Source: Bacteroidales bacterium (GTDB taxonomy: Bacteria > Bacteroidota > Bacteroidia > Bacteroidales > UBA932). Taken from it: DNA of 26,440 nt. The position numbers and the translations under genes were made by a program. Numbering within the stretch: position 1 is the stretch's first letter; every line of letters begins with the position of its first letter. The DNA lies in contig JAFYZE010000144.1 in assembly GCA_017548805.1 (NCBI GenBank), positions 1 to 26,440 on the forward strand. Direction: 5' to 3'. Below the pieces are notes generated by a model that was given only the letters and a program-made list of their open reading frames with translations, searched no databases and had not been told where the DNA came from. Positions 1 to 6,962 of this stretch are shown here, piece after piece.

Positions 1-651
1 CTTGCCTTCTATCTGCCTGACCTTGTAGAAATGTCCGTTGAGGGTTATCCACACGGAACCGTCATTCTCCACATCGCAGGCCTTGGGCATGAGATTGTCG
101 TTCGTGACATTGCACTGCAGGGAATCGACGATGAATGTGCCTCCATCTTCGGAGAAAGCCACTCTGAAGAGCATGTTGTTCGACGTGAACCACATGCATC
201 CCCTGGAGTCTGTCCTCAAGGCTGCGGGGGGATGTGACTGGCGCCACGCCTTGGACATCCCGGGGAAATCGCCCATAAGGGTAAGGGATTCCATGTCCAG
301 GATATCCATTCCGCCGGCTCCGGGCACCCACAGCCTCCCGAAACTGTCTTCGTGGCAGTGGCTGACGATGTCTCCCATGAAGCCTGGGATCTCCTTTTGC
401 GAGAACTTGATGAAAGAATCACCGTCGTATCGTACAAGTCCCCCGCCGAAAGTTCCTATCCATGCGTACCCTTTGCTGTCGAAATAGATTCCGTTGATAT
501 CCTGGTCCGGAAGACCTCCTTCCCTGGACAGCCTGCCGACCACCAGATAGTCTTCAGCGCCCGTCTGGGCGTGAATTCCCTCCGGGAACAGCAAGGTGCA
601 GAAAAAAACTGCCAGCAAAAAATCCACCCGCCTTAAAAAATAATCCACCAT
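1..651 (-). CDS. Reg_prop sensor, probable hybrid two-component regulator (N-terminal part)
   Basis: The reading frame is open from an ATG at 651 to the window edge, giving 217 residues of a protein whose C-terminus lies outside. Residues ~9-28 form a signal peptide or first membrane segment (DFLLAVFFCTLLF...IHAQ). From residue ~45 there are beta-propeller repeats of the Reg_prop type: GLPDQDINGIYFDSKGYAWI, then GTFGGGLVRYDG, and later DSFGRLWVPGAGG and DGSVWITLNGHFY. This arrangement is typical of the periplasmic sensor of Bacteroidales hybrid two-component systems, which control neighbouring polysaccharide-utilization genes. The gene is divergent from SusC1, 87 nt away, which fits local control of pair 1. 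The kinase, receiver and AraC-type domains cannot be seen here, so another Reg_prop sensor class remains possible. Confidence 0.8.
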   Translation of the reverse strand, partial: MVDYFLRRVDFLLAVFFCTLLFPEGIHAQTGAEDYLVVGRLSREGGLPDQDINGIYFDSKGYAWIGTFGGGLVRYDGDSFIKFSQKEIPGFMGDIVSHCHEDSFGRLWVPGAGGMDILDMESLTLMGDFPGMSKAWRQSHPPAALRTDSRGCMWFTSNNMLFRVAFSEDGGTFIVDSLQCNVTNDNLMPKACDVENDGSVWITLNGHFYKVRQIEGK

Positions 652-677
652 ATAAGAAAAAATTTCCACATTCTTAT
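652..677. repeat. Short inverted repeat in the divergent intergenic region
   Basis: ATAAGAA (652-658) is repeated in inverted form as TTCTTAT (671-677), with 12 nt between. It lies directly upstream of the sensor start codon, inside that gene's predicted leader. It could be an operator half-site pair or a weak hairpin. At 7 bp in AT-rich DNA it could also be chance. Confidence 0.3.
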
Positions 678-680
678 GCG

Positions 681-712
681 TAAAGTTAATTATTTTTGTA
701 AAAACAAGCAAA
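681..712 (-). promoter_or_regulatory. Candidate promoter of the sensor gene
   Basis: On the minus strand a TTTG box (complement of 709-712) is followed after 20 nt by TAACTTTA (complement of 681-688). This matches seven of the eight positions of the Bacteroidota -7 box TANNTTTG. It would place the transcript start about 22-25 nt upstream of the ATG at 651. It overlaps the opposite-facing SusC1 promoter. Confidence 0.45.
691..698 (+). promoter_or_regulatory. -7 element of the SusC1 promoter
   Basis: TATTTTTG is an exact match to the Bacteroidota -7 consensus TANNTTTG, 40 nt upstream of the SusC1 ATG. No good TTTG -33 box is visible at the usual distance, as often seen in activator-dependent promoters of this phylum. 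The leader that follows carries the motif AAAACTAACACT at 710-721, which recurs in the SusC3 leader. Confidence 0.55.
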
Positions 713-738
713 ACTAACACTATTTCCAATATTTTTTT

Positions 739-3700
739 ATGAAACTATTCAACACCATTCGCTGCCTTTTCCTTGCAACGATGCTGACGCTTTCTGCGAC
801 GACAATGTTCGCCCAGAATGTCACTGTAAAAGGAAAAGTAACAGATTCGCGTGGCGAGCCGGTCATCGGAGCCACTGTCATGCTCAGCGGTAATCAGACT
901 GTTGGAGCACTTACCGACATGGACGGAAACTATTCGATCAATGTTCCGTCCAACTCTTCCCTTATTTTCTCATGCGTAGGTTATGCGACCCAGACAATCG
1001 CGGTAGACGGACGCACCACGATCAACATCGCATTTGAAGAAGACACTGAGTTCCTCGATGAGACTGTCGTCATCGGTTATGGTACCCAGAGGAAGAGACT
1101 CCTTACCGGAGCCACCATCAATATTACCGGCGACGATATCCTTAAACAGAGCACGACCAACGCTCTCGGCGCCATCTACAGCTCCGTTCCCGGAGTCAAC
1201 ATCGTCCAGTCAAGCGGCGGCCCTGGCGCAGGATACAACATCACCGTCCGCGGTATAGGTACGACCGGTACCTCCAGCCCGCTTGTCGTTATCGACGGTG
1301 TGGCCAGCAGCATGAACAGCCTCAACGCCCTTAACCCTGCCGACATCGAGTCCATCGACATCCTCAAGGATGCAGCCTCCGCAGCCATCTACGGAGCCCG
1401 CGCCGCCAACGGCGTCGTCCTGGTGACTACCAGGCAGGGAAAGATCGGGGACAAGAAAGCGACTGTCACCTTTGACGCCTATACTGGTTTCCAGCAGCCG
1501 AACACCAACGGCGTGCACGCTGTTTCCGCATCGGAATACCTGGATCTGGTCAAGCGCGCCGGATTGAATGAATTCGACAACATTGAACAGTTGATGCCCG
1601 TGCAGATGGAGTGGATCCGTAAAGGCCTGTGGGACGGAACGGACTGGTTCACCGCGTCCATCAACAAGAACGCCCCTACCAACAATCTCGCAGTCGGTGT
1701 GACAGGAGGCGGCGACGCGGTTAGATACTCGTTCAGCTTCTCCAAGTCATATCAGGAAGGTACTTTGGGAGCACCCAAGCCTACCTATTATGACAGGACC
1801 ACCGTCCGCGCCAACACCGATTTCACGGTCCTGAAGAAAAACAACCGCGACGTCATCAAGTTGGGCGAGAACGTCACCTTCTCCATCACGGATTCCCGCG
1901 ACATGGGCACACAGGGTCGAGGCAGCGATGTCTCCAACCTGCTCACCAAGACCCCGCTCCTTCCCGCATACGATCTGGACGGGTCCCTTTATACCTATGA
2001 AAAGCAAGTAAGGGACGGATGGGATGCAAGGGACAATGAAACCAACCTGCTGGAGTCCCAGACCCTCAAGGAGAGCCAGGGAAAGAGCGTCCGCGTCCAG
2101 GGCAATGTCTATCTGGAGGTCAGCCCTATCCGCGAGCTCAGGCTCCGTACCGCCTTCGGATTCCGTGCCAGCACAAGCTTCTCCCGTTCCTATACGCCGG
2201 AGTATCAGCTTACAGCCTCTGATTTCAAAGACTATGACAGCGTGAGCCAGAGTTCCAGCGTCTCGACGAACTGGACATGGGAACTTACCGCCAACTACAA
2301 GAAGACCTTTGCAGGCGACCATACCTTCGAGGCCCTCGCCGGTACTTCCATCGAAGCCACGGGCTGGGGCATGAGCGTCAACGGCACCCGTTCCTCAACC
2401 AAGTTCGGCACCTGGAACTCCGCCAACCTCGGCTCGGTCGAAGGTGCGCTGACAAGCGACGAGCACGCGAGCATGGGTGGCGGGAACACGGTTCCCTACA
2501 ACGATCTCCTTTCCTTCTTCGGCCGTTTGAACTATAGCTACAAGGACAAGTATCTGTTTACCGCCATTGTCCGTACAGACGGTTCCTGCAATTTCGCCAA
2601 GGGTAACAGATGGGGCGTCTTCCCGTCCGTTTCCGCAGGTTGGGTCATCTCTGAAGAGCCTTGGATGGCATCTACCAAGGACTGGCTCAGCTTCTTCAAG
2701 GTCCGCGGAAGCTGGGGACAGAACGGTAACTGCAGCATCAGCAATTTCCAGTACACCGGTACCATCTCGCTGGGCGGCCAGTATGACTTCTCTTATGACC
2801 AGACGAATCCTGTCACTGCCGCCTATCCCGACAAGATTCCTAACTCCAAGCTTTCCTGGGAGACTTCCGAGCAGACCGCCATCGGATTCGACTCGCGTTT
2901 CTTCCGCAGCCGCCTGGGCGTCGTGTTCGACTGGTATCGCAAGGACACCAAGGACTGGCTCGTAACTCCTCCGTCCATGGGTATCCTTGGAGCCAGCGCC
3001 GCTTCAATCAACGGCGGTGCAGTCCGCAACTCCGGTGTGGAGCTCAGCTTTACCTGGAATGACAATATCGGCGATCTCCGTTACAGTGTCGGACTCAACG
3101 GTTCTTACAACAAGAACAACGTCCTCTACATCAACAATGCCGACGGTATGATCCACGGTGAAAAGAAGATCATTTCCGAGAACGTTGCCAAGGAAGACGG
3201 TTTCCGCGCTGAACCCGGCAAGCCTATCGGCTACTTCCTGGGTATCGCCAGCGAAGGTATTTTCCAGAACCAGGCCCAGATCGACGAGTACAACGCCAAG
3301 GGCTATGCCTTCATGAACGGCTATGACAGCGCCCAGCCCGGTGACGTGATCTGGATCGACCAGAACGGAGACGGTGTTTACGACGAGAACGACTGTATCG
3401 AGATCGGTAATCCCCACCCGGATGTCACCATGGGATTCAACCTCAGCCTGCAGTGGAAGGGCTTCGATTTCAGTGTCAACGGTTCCGGTGCTTTCGGACA
3501 GCAGGTAATGCAGAGCTACCGCCAGTTCGCCCTCCAGGATCTGCAGGGATTCACCAACAATCTCGTCTCCCGCTACTGGACCGGCGAAGGCAGCACCAAC
3601 AAGTTCCCCCGCTACTCATCCGGTTCGCACAACAACTTCAAGTGTAACAGCTACAACAGCGACATCTTCATCCAGGACGCAGATTACGTCAAGATCCGCA

Positions 3701-3924
3701 ACATCACCTTTGGATATGATCTCAAGAGTGCGTTCAAGCGTCTTCCTTTCCAAATGCTCAGAATCTTCGTGACAGGACAGAACCTCTTCACCTTCACAGG
3801 ATATGACGGCATGGATCCGGAAGTCGGTTCCGGCGCCGCCGGCTACAGCTGGTCCTCCGGTATCGATACCGGTTTCTATCCTTCCCCTAAGGTTTACATG
3901 GCTGGTGTCAGCATCAAATTCTAA
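739..3924 (+). CDS. SusC-like TonB-dependent outer-membrane transporter (pair 1)
   Basis: This 1061-residue protein has the full length of the SusC/RagA class. Residues 1-25 are a signal peptide ending MFAQ. Residues ~28-103 are a carboxypeptidase-regulatory-like domain (VKGKVTDSRGEPVIGATVML ... YATQTIAVDG). A TonB-box/SusC signature follows (DETVVIGYG, ~108-115). The plug domain contains SSPLVVIDGV and the hallmark LKDAASAAIYGARAANGV. The remainder is a 22-stranded-type beta barrel ending in aromatic-rich GVSIKF. Near residues 871-893 an extracellular loop has a calcium-loop-like run, DQNGDGVYDENDC. It forms an operon with SusD1, 12 nt downstream, and probably answers to the divergent sensor. 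It is clearly more distant from SusC2-4 than those are from each other. The substrate is unknown. Confidence 0.95.
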   Translation: MKLFNTIRCLFLATMLTLSATTMFAQNVTVKGKVTDSRGEPVIGATVMLSGNQTVGALTDMDGNYSINVPSNSSLIFSCVGYATQTIAVDGRTTINIAFEEDTEFLDETVVIGYGTQRKRLLTGATINITGDDILKQSTTNALGAIYSSVPGVNIVQSSGGPGAGYNITVRGIGTTGTSSPLVVIDGVASSMNSLNALNPADIESIDILKDAASAAIYGARAANGVVLVTTRQGKIGDKKATVTFDAYTGFQQPNTNGVHAVSASEYLDLVKRAGLNEFDNIEQLMPVQMEWIRKGLWDGTDWFTASINKNAPTNNLAVGVTGGGDAVRYSFSFSKSYQEGTLGAPKPTYYDRTTVRANTDFTVLKKNNRDVIKLGENVTFSITDSRDMGTQGRGSDVSNLLTKTPLLPAYDLDGSLYTYEKQVRDGWDARDNETNLLESQTLKESQGKSVRVQGNVYLEVSPIRELRLRTAFGFRASTSFSRSYTPEYQLTASDFKDYDSVSQSSSVSTNWTWELTANYKKTFAGDHTFEALAGTSIEATGWGMSVNGTRSSTKFGTWNSANLGSVEGALTSDEHASMGGGNTVPYNDLLSFFGRLNYSYKDKYLFTAIVRTDGSCNFAKGNRWGVFPSVSAGWVISEEPWMASTKDWLSFFKVRGSWGQNGNCSISNFQYTGTISLGGQYDFSYDQTNPVTAAYPDKIPNSKLSWETSEQTAIGFDSRFFRSRLGVVFDWYRKDTKDWLVTPPSMGILGASAASINGGAVRNSGVELSFTWNDNIGDLRYSVGLNGSYNKNNVLYINNADGMIHGEKKIISENVAKEDGFRAEPGKPIGYFLGIASEGIFQNQAQIDEYNAKGYAFMNGYDSAQPGDVIWIDQNGDGVYDENDCIEIGNPHPDVTMGFNLSLQWKGFDFSVNGSGAFGQQVMQSYRQFALQDLQGFTNNLVSRYWTGEGSTNKFPRYSSGSHNNFKCNSYNSDIFIQDADYVKIRNITFGYDLKSAFKRLPFQMLRIFVTGQNLFTFTGYDGMDPEVGSGAAGYSWSSGIDTGFYPSPKVYMAGVSIKF

Positions 3925-3936
3925 ACCCGAAAGCAT

Positions 3937-5742
3937 ATGAAAAAGATATTCCTTTATATTGTAGCGTGTCTGTTCGTCTTCATAGGCTGTGAGAAAATCG
4001 ACAGCCTGCTCGACACGACTAACTATCAGAAAGCGGACACCTCATCTTTCCCCAAGACCGAGAAAGACGCTGAGCAGCTGGTCAACTCGGCCTACTATAC
4101 AATGCATTCCCTGTACACCGGCAGTATCTTCAGGATCAACCTGTTCCGTCGCATGATCGCCAGTGACGACATCTACGGCGGAGGTTCCACGAGTTCCAAG
4201 GAAACCACGGCCGCAGACCGTCTCCTTGCACCTTCCATGGATGAGGACAATTCTCCCTGGAAGAGCTACTACAACGGACTGTTCCGCTGCAACTATGCCC
4301 TGGAGTCAATCGCCGCCATGGATGACGATCTCTTTACGGATGACAACAAGAACTGGTACCTGGGGCAGGCTCACTTCATGAGAGGATTCTTCCTCTGGGA
4401 GCTCGCCGAGCGCTATGAGACCTTCCCGCTGACGCTTTCGACCGAGGTGGAGAACATGCCCAAGGCATCTGTCGATGAGATTTACGCGGCTATCGCCGAG
4501 GATCTCCAGCAGGCCATCCAGCTCATCCCTGCGAAATACGGTTATTCCCAGGACAACAACCTCGCAGGCCGTGCCACGAAATATGCCGCCGAGGCTCTCA
4601 TGGGCCGTGTGTGGCTGTTCTATACGGGCTTCTACAAGAAGGACAACATGGCCGGTATCACCAAATCCCAGGTGATCAGCTGGCTCGAAGAATGTGCCAA
4701 CACCAGTGTCTCCAAGTTCGACCTGGAGGCCGACCAGCGCGAGATCTGGATGTACTCCAACGAATGGTCCAGCGGTTTCAAATACGGCACCGACTTCGAT
4801 ACCTACGCCAGCCGCGAGAACCTGCACTGGGTGGGTAACCACAGCAAGGAGACCGTCTGGGGCGTCCATTTCTCATACACCGGCTCCGGATACAACCGCC
4901 TCCCGGAATGGCTCGGATTCCGTAATTCCTCACAGACCCCGAACAAGGACAGCTATCCTTATTCCGCCGGCGGCAATGGCAACGCGTCCGTCAATCCCAA
5001 GTTCGTGAAGGAGTGGTATGAGGACCCGGACTACGGCCCGACCGACAAGCGTTTCTACGGTACCATCCTGACGACCAACGAAGCCTCCACAAGGAAAGCT
5101 TATCCTTGGTATGACGGCATGGTGGAACTTCCCAACTTCAAAGGCCACGACAGCAAGGAGATCGAGAGAACCCTCTTCTACACCAAGAAGTATCAGGCGA
5201 TGGCCGCCTATTCCGACGGCGCAAAGACGAGTATGCTCAGGAACTTCTTCAATGCCGTCAACGGTTCCATCTCCAACAACGCCAAGAGCGGCAACAAGTG
5301 CGACGCCATCTACATCCGCTTCGCCGACGTGCTGCTTATGCTGGATGAGCTGAAAGAGACTGTTACCGGTATGAACCGCCTCCGCGCACGCGCAGGACTG
5401 GCTCCGTACGACTCCTACTCCATAGAGAGACTCCGGAAGGAGCGCCGCTACGAGTTTGCGACTGAAGGTATGCGTTTCAACGACCTTCGCCGCTGGTTCC
5501 CGGAAGATGCAGGCAAAATCATCCAGGAAAACCAGGATGGCGGCTACATAGAGTTCAAGGGTAAGCCGACAACCTATCAGGAGCTGCCCGGCCGTTCCTT
5601 CTCCCAGCGTTATGCGCTCACCCGCGGTTTCTGGATGATCCCGCAGGAGCAGATCGGCCTCCAGGAAGGCATGCTCACGCAGAACAAGGGATTCGAAGAT
5701 GGAGACAACTACCTCTTCGTCGACGGAGACCTCCCCTACTAA
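3937..5742 (+). CDS. SusD-like surface glycan-binding lipoprotein (pair 1)
   Basis: This 601-residue protein begins with a lipoprotein signal (MKKIFLYIVACLFVFIGC) with the lipidated cysteine near residue 18. It is expected to be exported to the outer face of the outer membrane and to act as the lid of SusC1. The N-terminal SusD-like region has the usual segment after the lipobox (DTSSFPKTEKDAEQLVNSAY) and TPR-type helices (YLGQAHFMRGFFLWELAERY). The C-terminal RagB/SusD region shows YIRFADVLLMLDE, LRKERRYEFATEGMRFNDLR and a final FWMIPQEQI. It starts 12 nt after the SusC1 stop with no promoter between them, so the two are co-transcribed. No enzyme gene follows; transcription ends at the terminator at 5804. 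Confidence 0.93.
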   Translation: MKKIFLYIVACLFVFIGCEKIDSLLDTTNYQKADTSSFPKTEKDAEQLVNSAYYTMHSLYTGSIFRINLFRRMIASDDIYGGGSTSSKETTAADRLLAPSMDEDNSPWKSYYNGLFRCNYALESIAAMDDDLFTDDNKNWYLGQAHFMRGFFLWELAERYETFPLTLSTEVENMPKASVDEIYAAIAEDLQQAIQLIPAKYGYSQDNNLAGRATKYAAEALMGRVWLFYTGFYKKDNMAGITKSQVISWLEECANTSVSKFDLEADQREIWMYSNEWSSGFKYGTDFDTYASRENLHWVGNHSKETVWGVHFSYTGSGYNRLPEWLGFRNSSQTPNKDSYPYSAGGNGNASVNPKFVKEWYEDPDYGPTDKRFYGTILTTNEASTRKAYPWYDGMVELPNFKGHDSKEIERTLFYTKKYQAMAAYSDGAKTSMLRNFFNAVNGSISNNAKSGNKCDAIYIRFADVLLMLDELKETVTGMNRLRARAGLAPYDSYSIERLRKERRYEFATEGMRFNDLRRWFPEDAGKIIQENQDGGYIEFKGKPTTYQELPGRSFSQRYALTRGFWMIPQEQIGLQEGMLTQNKGFEDGDNYLFVDGDLPY

Positions 5743-5803
5743 TGTGTCATGAACAATATAACAGACTGTTGTTAATATTTGGTTAATTAAGGGTTAATTT
5801 GGG

Positions 5804-5838
5804 AAGCGTCCGCAATTGAATTTGCGGACGCTTTTATT
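5804..5838 (+). terminator. Rho-independent terminator after SusD1
   Basis: A perfect 12-bp stem (5804-5815 pairing with 5822-5833, core GCGTCCGC/GCGGACGC) has a 6-nt loop and is followed by a short T-rich run (TTTTATT). It closes the pair 1 operon and faces the minus-strand terminator at 5852-5881, so transcripts converge here. Confidence 0.85.
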
Positions 5839-5851
5839 ACACCCTTATACG

Positions 5852-5881
5852 AAAAAAGCCTCACAGGATCCTGTGAGGCTT
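5852..5881 (-). terminator. Rho-independent terminator after the toxin gene and tRNA remnant
   Basis: On the minus strand a perfect 26-bp palindrome (13-nt arms, 5856-5868 and 5869-5881, centre GGATCC) is followed by a six-T tract (complement of 5852-5857). It sits 1 nt after the CCA-like end of the tRNA remnant. It occupies the same position relative to its tRNA as the terminator at 6740-6771 does to the intact tRNA-Gly. Confidence 0.8.
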
Positions 5882-5882
5882 G

Positions 5883-5957
5883 TGGAGCGGAAAACGGGGC
5901 TCGGACCTGCGACCTCAACCTTGGCAAGGTTGCGCTATACCAACTGGCTATTCCAAG
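5883..5957 (-). pseudogene. Decayed second copy of tRNA-Gly(GCC)
   Basis: Read on the minus strand, this copies the intact tRNA-Gly at 6773-6848 from the D-loop to the CCA end, including the identical anticodon arm CAACC-TTGCCAA-GGTTG and T-loop. It is damaged at the 5' side. The acceptor strand reads CTTGGAA where GCGGAAA is expected, so positions 1 and 3 cannot pair with the 3' strand. The D-arm has lost one base and its G-A-G-C strand has become T-A-G-C. One T-stem base is also changed, giving GCAGG for GCGGG. The 5' ten bases overlap the end of the PIN toxin gene. A functional tRNA is unlikely. Confidence 0.75.
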
Positions 5958-6370
5958 GAAAGGAGAATCTCAACCATTTCCTTGGGTGTGACGACAAAAG
6001 GCTTTTTCGGAAAATGCTTAATGTTTCCTGTGACTAGATAGGCGTCATCCTTACTCATTTTCACCTCGTAGAAAACAGTGTCCTTCGGATCAGGAAAATC
6101 TTCATCGTCAACCTTAGTACGGTCAAGAGCCAAACCATATTCTTCAAAGACATGCAGGGCCGTATCAATAAGGTCCTGGCCAATATGGAATTTCCCGTTC
6201 CTGGACAGAACCTCACGGTATTCAGCAAGAATCTCATCATTGAATACGGGTACTATCGTTCCCTCATAAACACTGGCGAGAACTACAATGGGAGACGAAT
6301 CCAACTTTTTGGATATGAGAGCGGAGACCAACACGTTGGTGTCGATCACTGCATATACTTTACCGGCCAT
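5948..6370 (-). CDS. PIN-domain toxin of a type II toxin-antitoxin pair
   Basis: This 140-residue protein resembles the PIN-family toxins of the COG1569 group, which act as metal-dependent ribonucleases. The N-terminus has the signature VIDTNVLVSAL with catalytic D10. Further acidic residues lie around E46-E50, and there is a DPKD run at 94-97. It is followed by DAYLVTGNIKHFP, which is typical of this group. The ATG at 6370 overlaps the antitoxin's end by 11 nt, indicating translational coupling. The TAG stop (5948-5950) lies inside the decayed tRNA-Gly copy, at the position of the conserved TAG that follows the acceptor strand. The RNA target is unknown. Confidence 0.88.
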   Translation of the reverse strand: MAGKVYAVIDTNVLVSALISKKLDSSPIVVLASVYEGTIVPVFNDEILAEYREVLSRNGKFHIGQDLIDTALHVFEEYGLALDRTKVDDEDFPDPKDTVFYEVKMSKDDAYLVTGNIKHFPKKPFVVTPKEMVEILLSLE

Positions 6371-6647
6371 TCCTTACTTCACCGATCAATTCATTTACAT
6401 CTTCAAGGGCATAGTCACCTGCACCCTGCTCCAACGCAAGTTCACGCATACGGAGGAATGCATCCCAACCCTTCTGACGGACCTCGTTCTCTGAATCAGC
6501 CTTGATTTCAAACGGAATCTTACGTTCCCTCACGACGGCTTTCATAAACAGATTGAGGGCGGCACTGTTACTTAGCCCGAACTGGTCGCAAAGAGTGTCG
6601 AAGTTTTTCTTCAACGTTTCATCTACTCTGATTGATATTGTTGTCAT
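6360..6647 (-). CDS. RelB/DinJ-family antitoxin
   Basis: This 95-residue protein has an N-terminal ribbon-helix-helix region (TTISIRVDETLKKNFDTLCD, then LSNSAALNLFMKAVVRERKI). This is the pattern of RelB/DinJ antitoxins, which bind their own operator and neutralise the toxin through the C-terminal half. It is the first gene of a two-gene unit with the PIN toxin and overlaps it by 11 nt. RelB/DinJ proteins more often partner RelE/YafQ-fold toxins, so pairing with a PIN protein is a mixed combination, though such mixes are known. A promoter lies just upstream at 6674-6703. Autoregulation is expected from the family. Confidence 0.88.
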   Translation of the reverse strand: MTTISIRVDETLKKNFDTLCDQFGLSNSAALNLFMKAVVRERKIPFEIKADSENEVRQKGWDAFLRMRELALEQGAGDYALEDVNELIGEVRNGR

Positions 6648-6673
6648 AATTCTGTTGTTTTTATATTGTATTG

Positions 6674-6703
6674 CAAATATAATGCAAAATTATATACAAA
6701 CAA
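6674..6703 (-). promoter_or_regulatory. Promoter of the toxin-antitoxin operon
   Basis: On the minus strand TTG (complement of 6701-6703) is followed after 19 nt by TATATTTG (complement of 6674-6681), an exact -7 match. Transcription would start about 20 nt upstream of the antitoxin ATG at 6647. The AT-rich spacer and flanks would suit autoregulator binding. Confidence 0.65.
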
Positions 6704-6739
6704 TATACTTTTACACTGTTTTCTTATCTAAGAGCAAAC

Positions 6740-6771
6740 AAAAAAGCCTCCAAGACGAATCCTGAAGGCTT
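6740..6771 (-). terminator. Terminator of tRNA-Gly
   Basis: Read on the minus strand, a stem AAGCCT/AGGCTT (6766-6771 with 6744-6749) continues inward imperfectly to a TTCG tetraloop and is followed by a six-base T tract. It begins directly after the CA that follows the tRNA CCA end. Confidence 0.75.
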
Positions 6772-6772
6772 G

Positions 6773-6848
6773 TGGAGCGGAAAACGGGGCTCGGACCCGC
6801 GACCTCAACCTTGGCAAGGTTGCGCTCTACCAACTGAGCTATTTCCGC
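6773..6848 (-). tRNA. tRNA-Gly (anticodon GCC)
   Basis: This is a 76-nt cloverleaf with encoded CCA. The acceptor strands GCGGAAA and TTTCCGC pair fully. The D-arm is GCTC...GAGC, the anticodon arm is CAACC-TTGCCAA-GGTTG with anticodon GCC, and the T-stem is GCGGG/CCCGT. The discriminator base is T, as in other bacterial tRNA-Gly. The T-loop reads TCCGAGC, with C where the near-universal U55 is expected. It has its own promoter (6869-6899) and terminator (6740-6771). Confidence 0.95.
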
Positions 6849-6868
6849 GTTGTTCCCGATTGGGATGA

Positions 6869-6899
6869 CAAAGGTACGAAGTTTTTTGTATTCTCCAAA
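6869..6899 (-). promoter_or_regulatory. Promoter of tRNA-Gly
   Basis: On the minus strand TTTG (complement of 6896-6899) is separated by exactly 19 nt from TACCTTTG (complement of 6869-6876). Both boxes match the Bacteroidota consensus. The expected start is roughly 14 nt upstream of the mature tRNA 5' end. Confidence 0.75.
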
Positions 6900-6924
6900 C
6901 TTTTTGTCGATTTTTCCTACCGGT

Positions 6925-6951
6925 CTGAACAAATTGCGCCTTTTTGTTCAG
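6925..6951 (-). other. Stem-loop between pheS and the tRNA promoter
   Basis: A perfect 9-bp inverted repeat, CTGAACAAA (6925-6933) with TTTGTTCAG (6943-6951), has a 9-nt loop. It begins 12 nt past the pheS stop codon on the minus strand. There is no T tract after it, so it is not a classical intrinsic terminator. It may protect or define the pheS mRNA 3' end. Confidence 0.45.
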
Positions 6952-6962
6952 AATCTACATTT

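Larger units (their letters stand above)
5852..6848 (-). repeat. Toxin-antitoxin island between two tRNA-Gly-terminator copies
   Basis: Two direct copies of a tRNA-Gly plus terminator unit, one intact (6740-6848) and one decayed (5852-5957), flank the antitoxin and toxin genes. All components lie on the minus strand. The copies are nearly identical over about 70 nt of tRNA and share the following AAGCCT...AGGCTT stem and A/T tract. The interior is about 780 nt and holds no integrase or transposase. Confidence 0.7.

Noticed and set aside
31..636. Plus-strand frames in the first 640 bases
   Set aside because: They lie opposite the sensor gene, whose frame has a signal peptide and Reg_prop repeats. 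The plus-strand translations have no recognisable features.
5852..5881. Perfect palindrome as a recombination or operator site
   Set aside because: Its place after a tRNA end and the T tract on the minus strand make an intrinsic terminator the simpler reading.
5883..5957. A second functional tRNA-Gly
   Set aside because: The acceptor stem cannot pair at two or more positions and the D-arm is shortened, so I list it as a decayed copy.
5816..6037. Plus-strand frame across the terminator and tRNA remnant
   Set aside because: It crosses two terminators and the antisense of a tRNA and toxin gene, and has no coding features.
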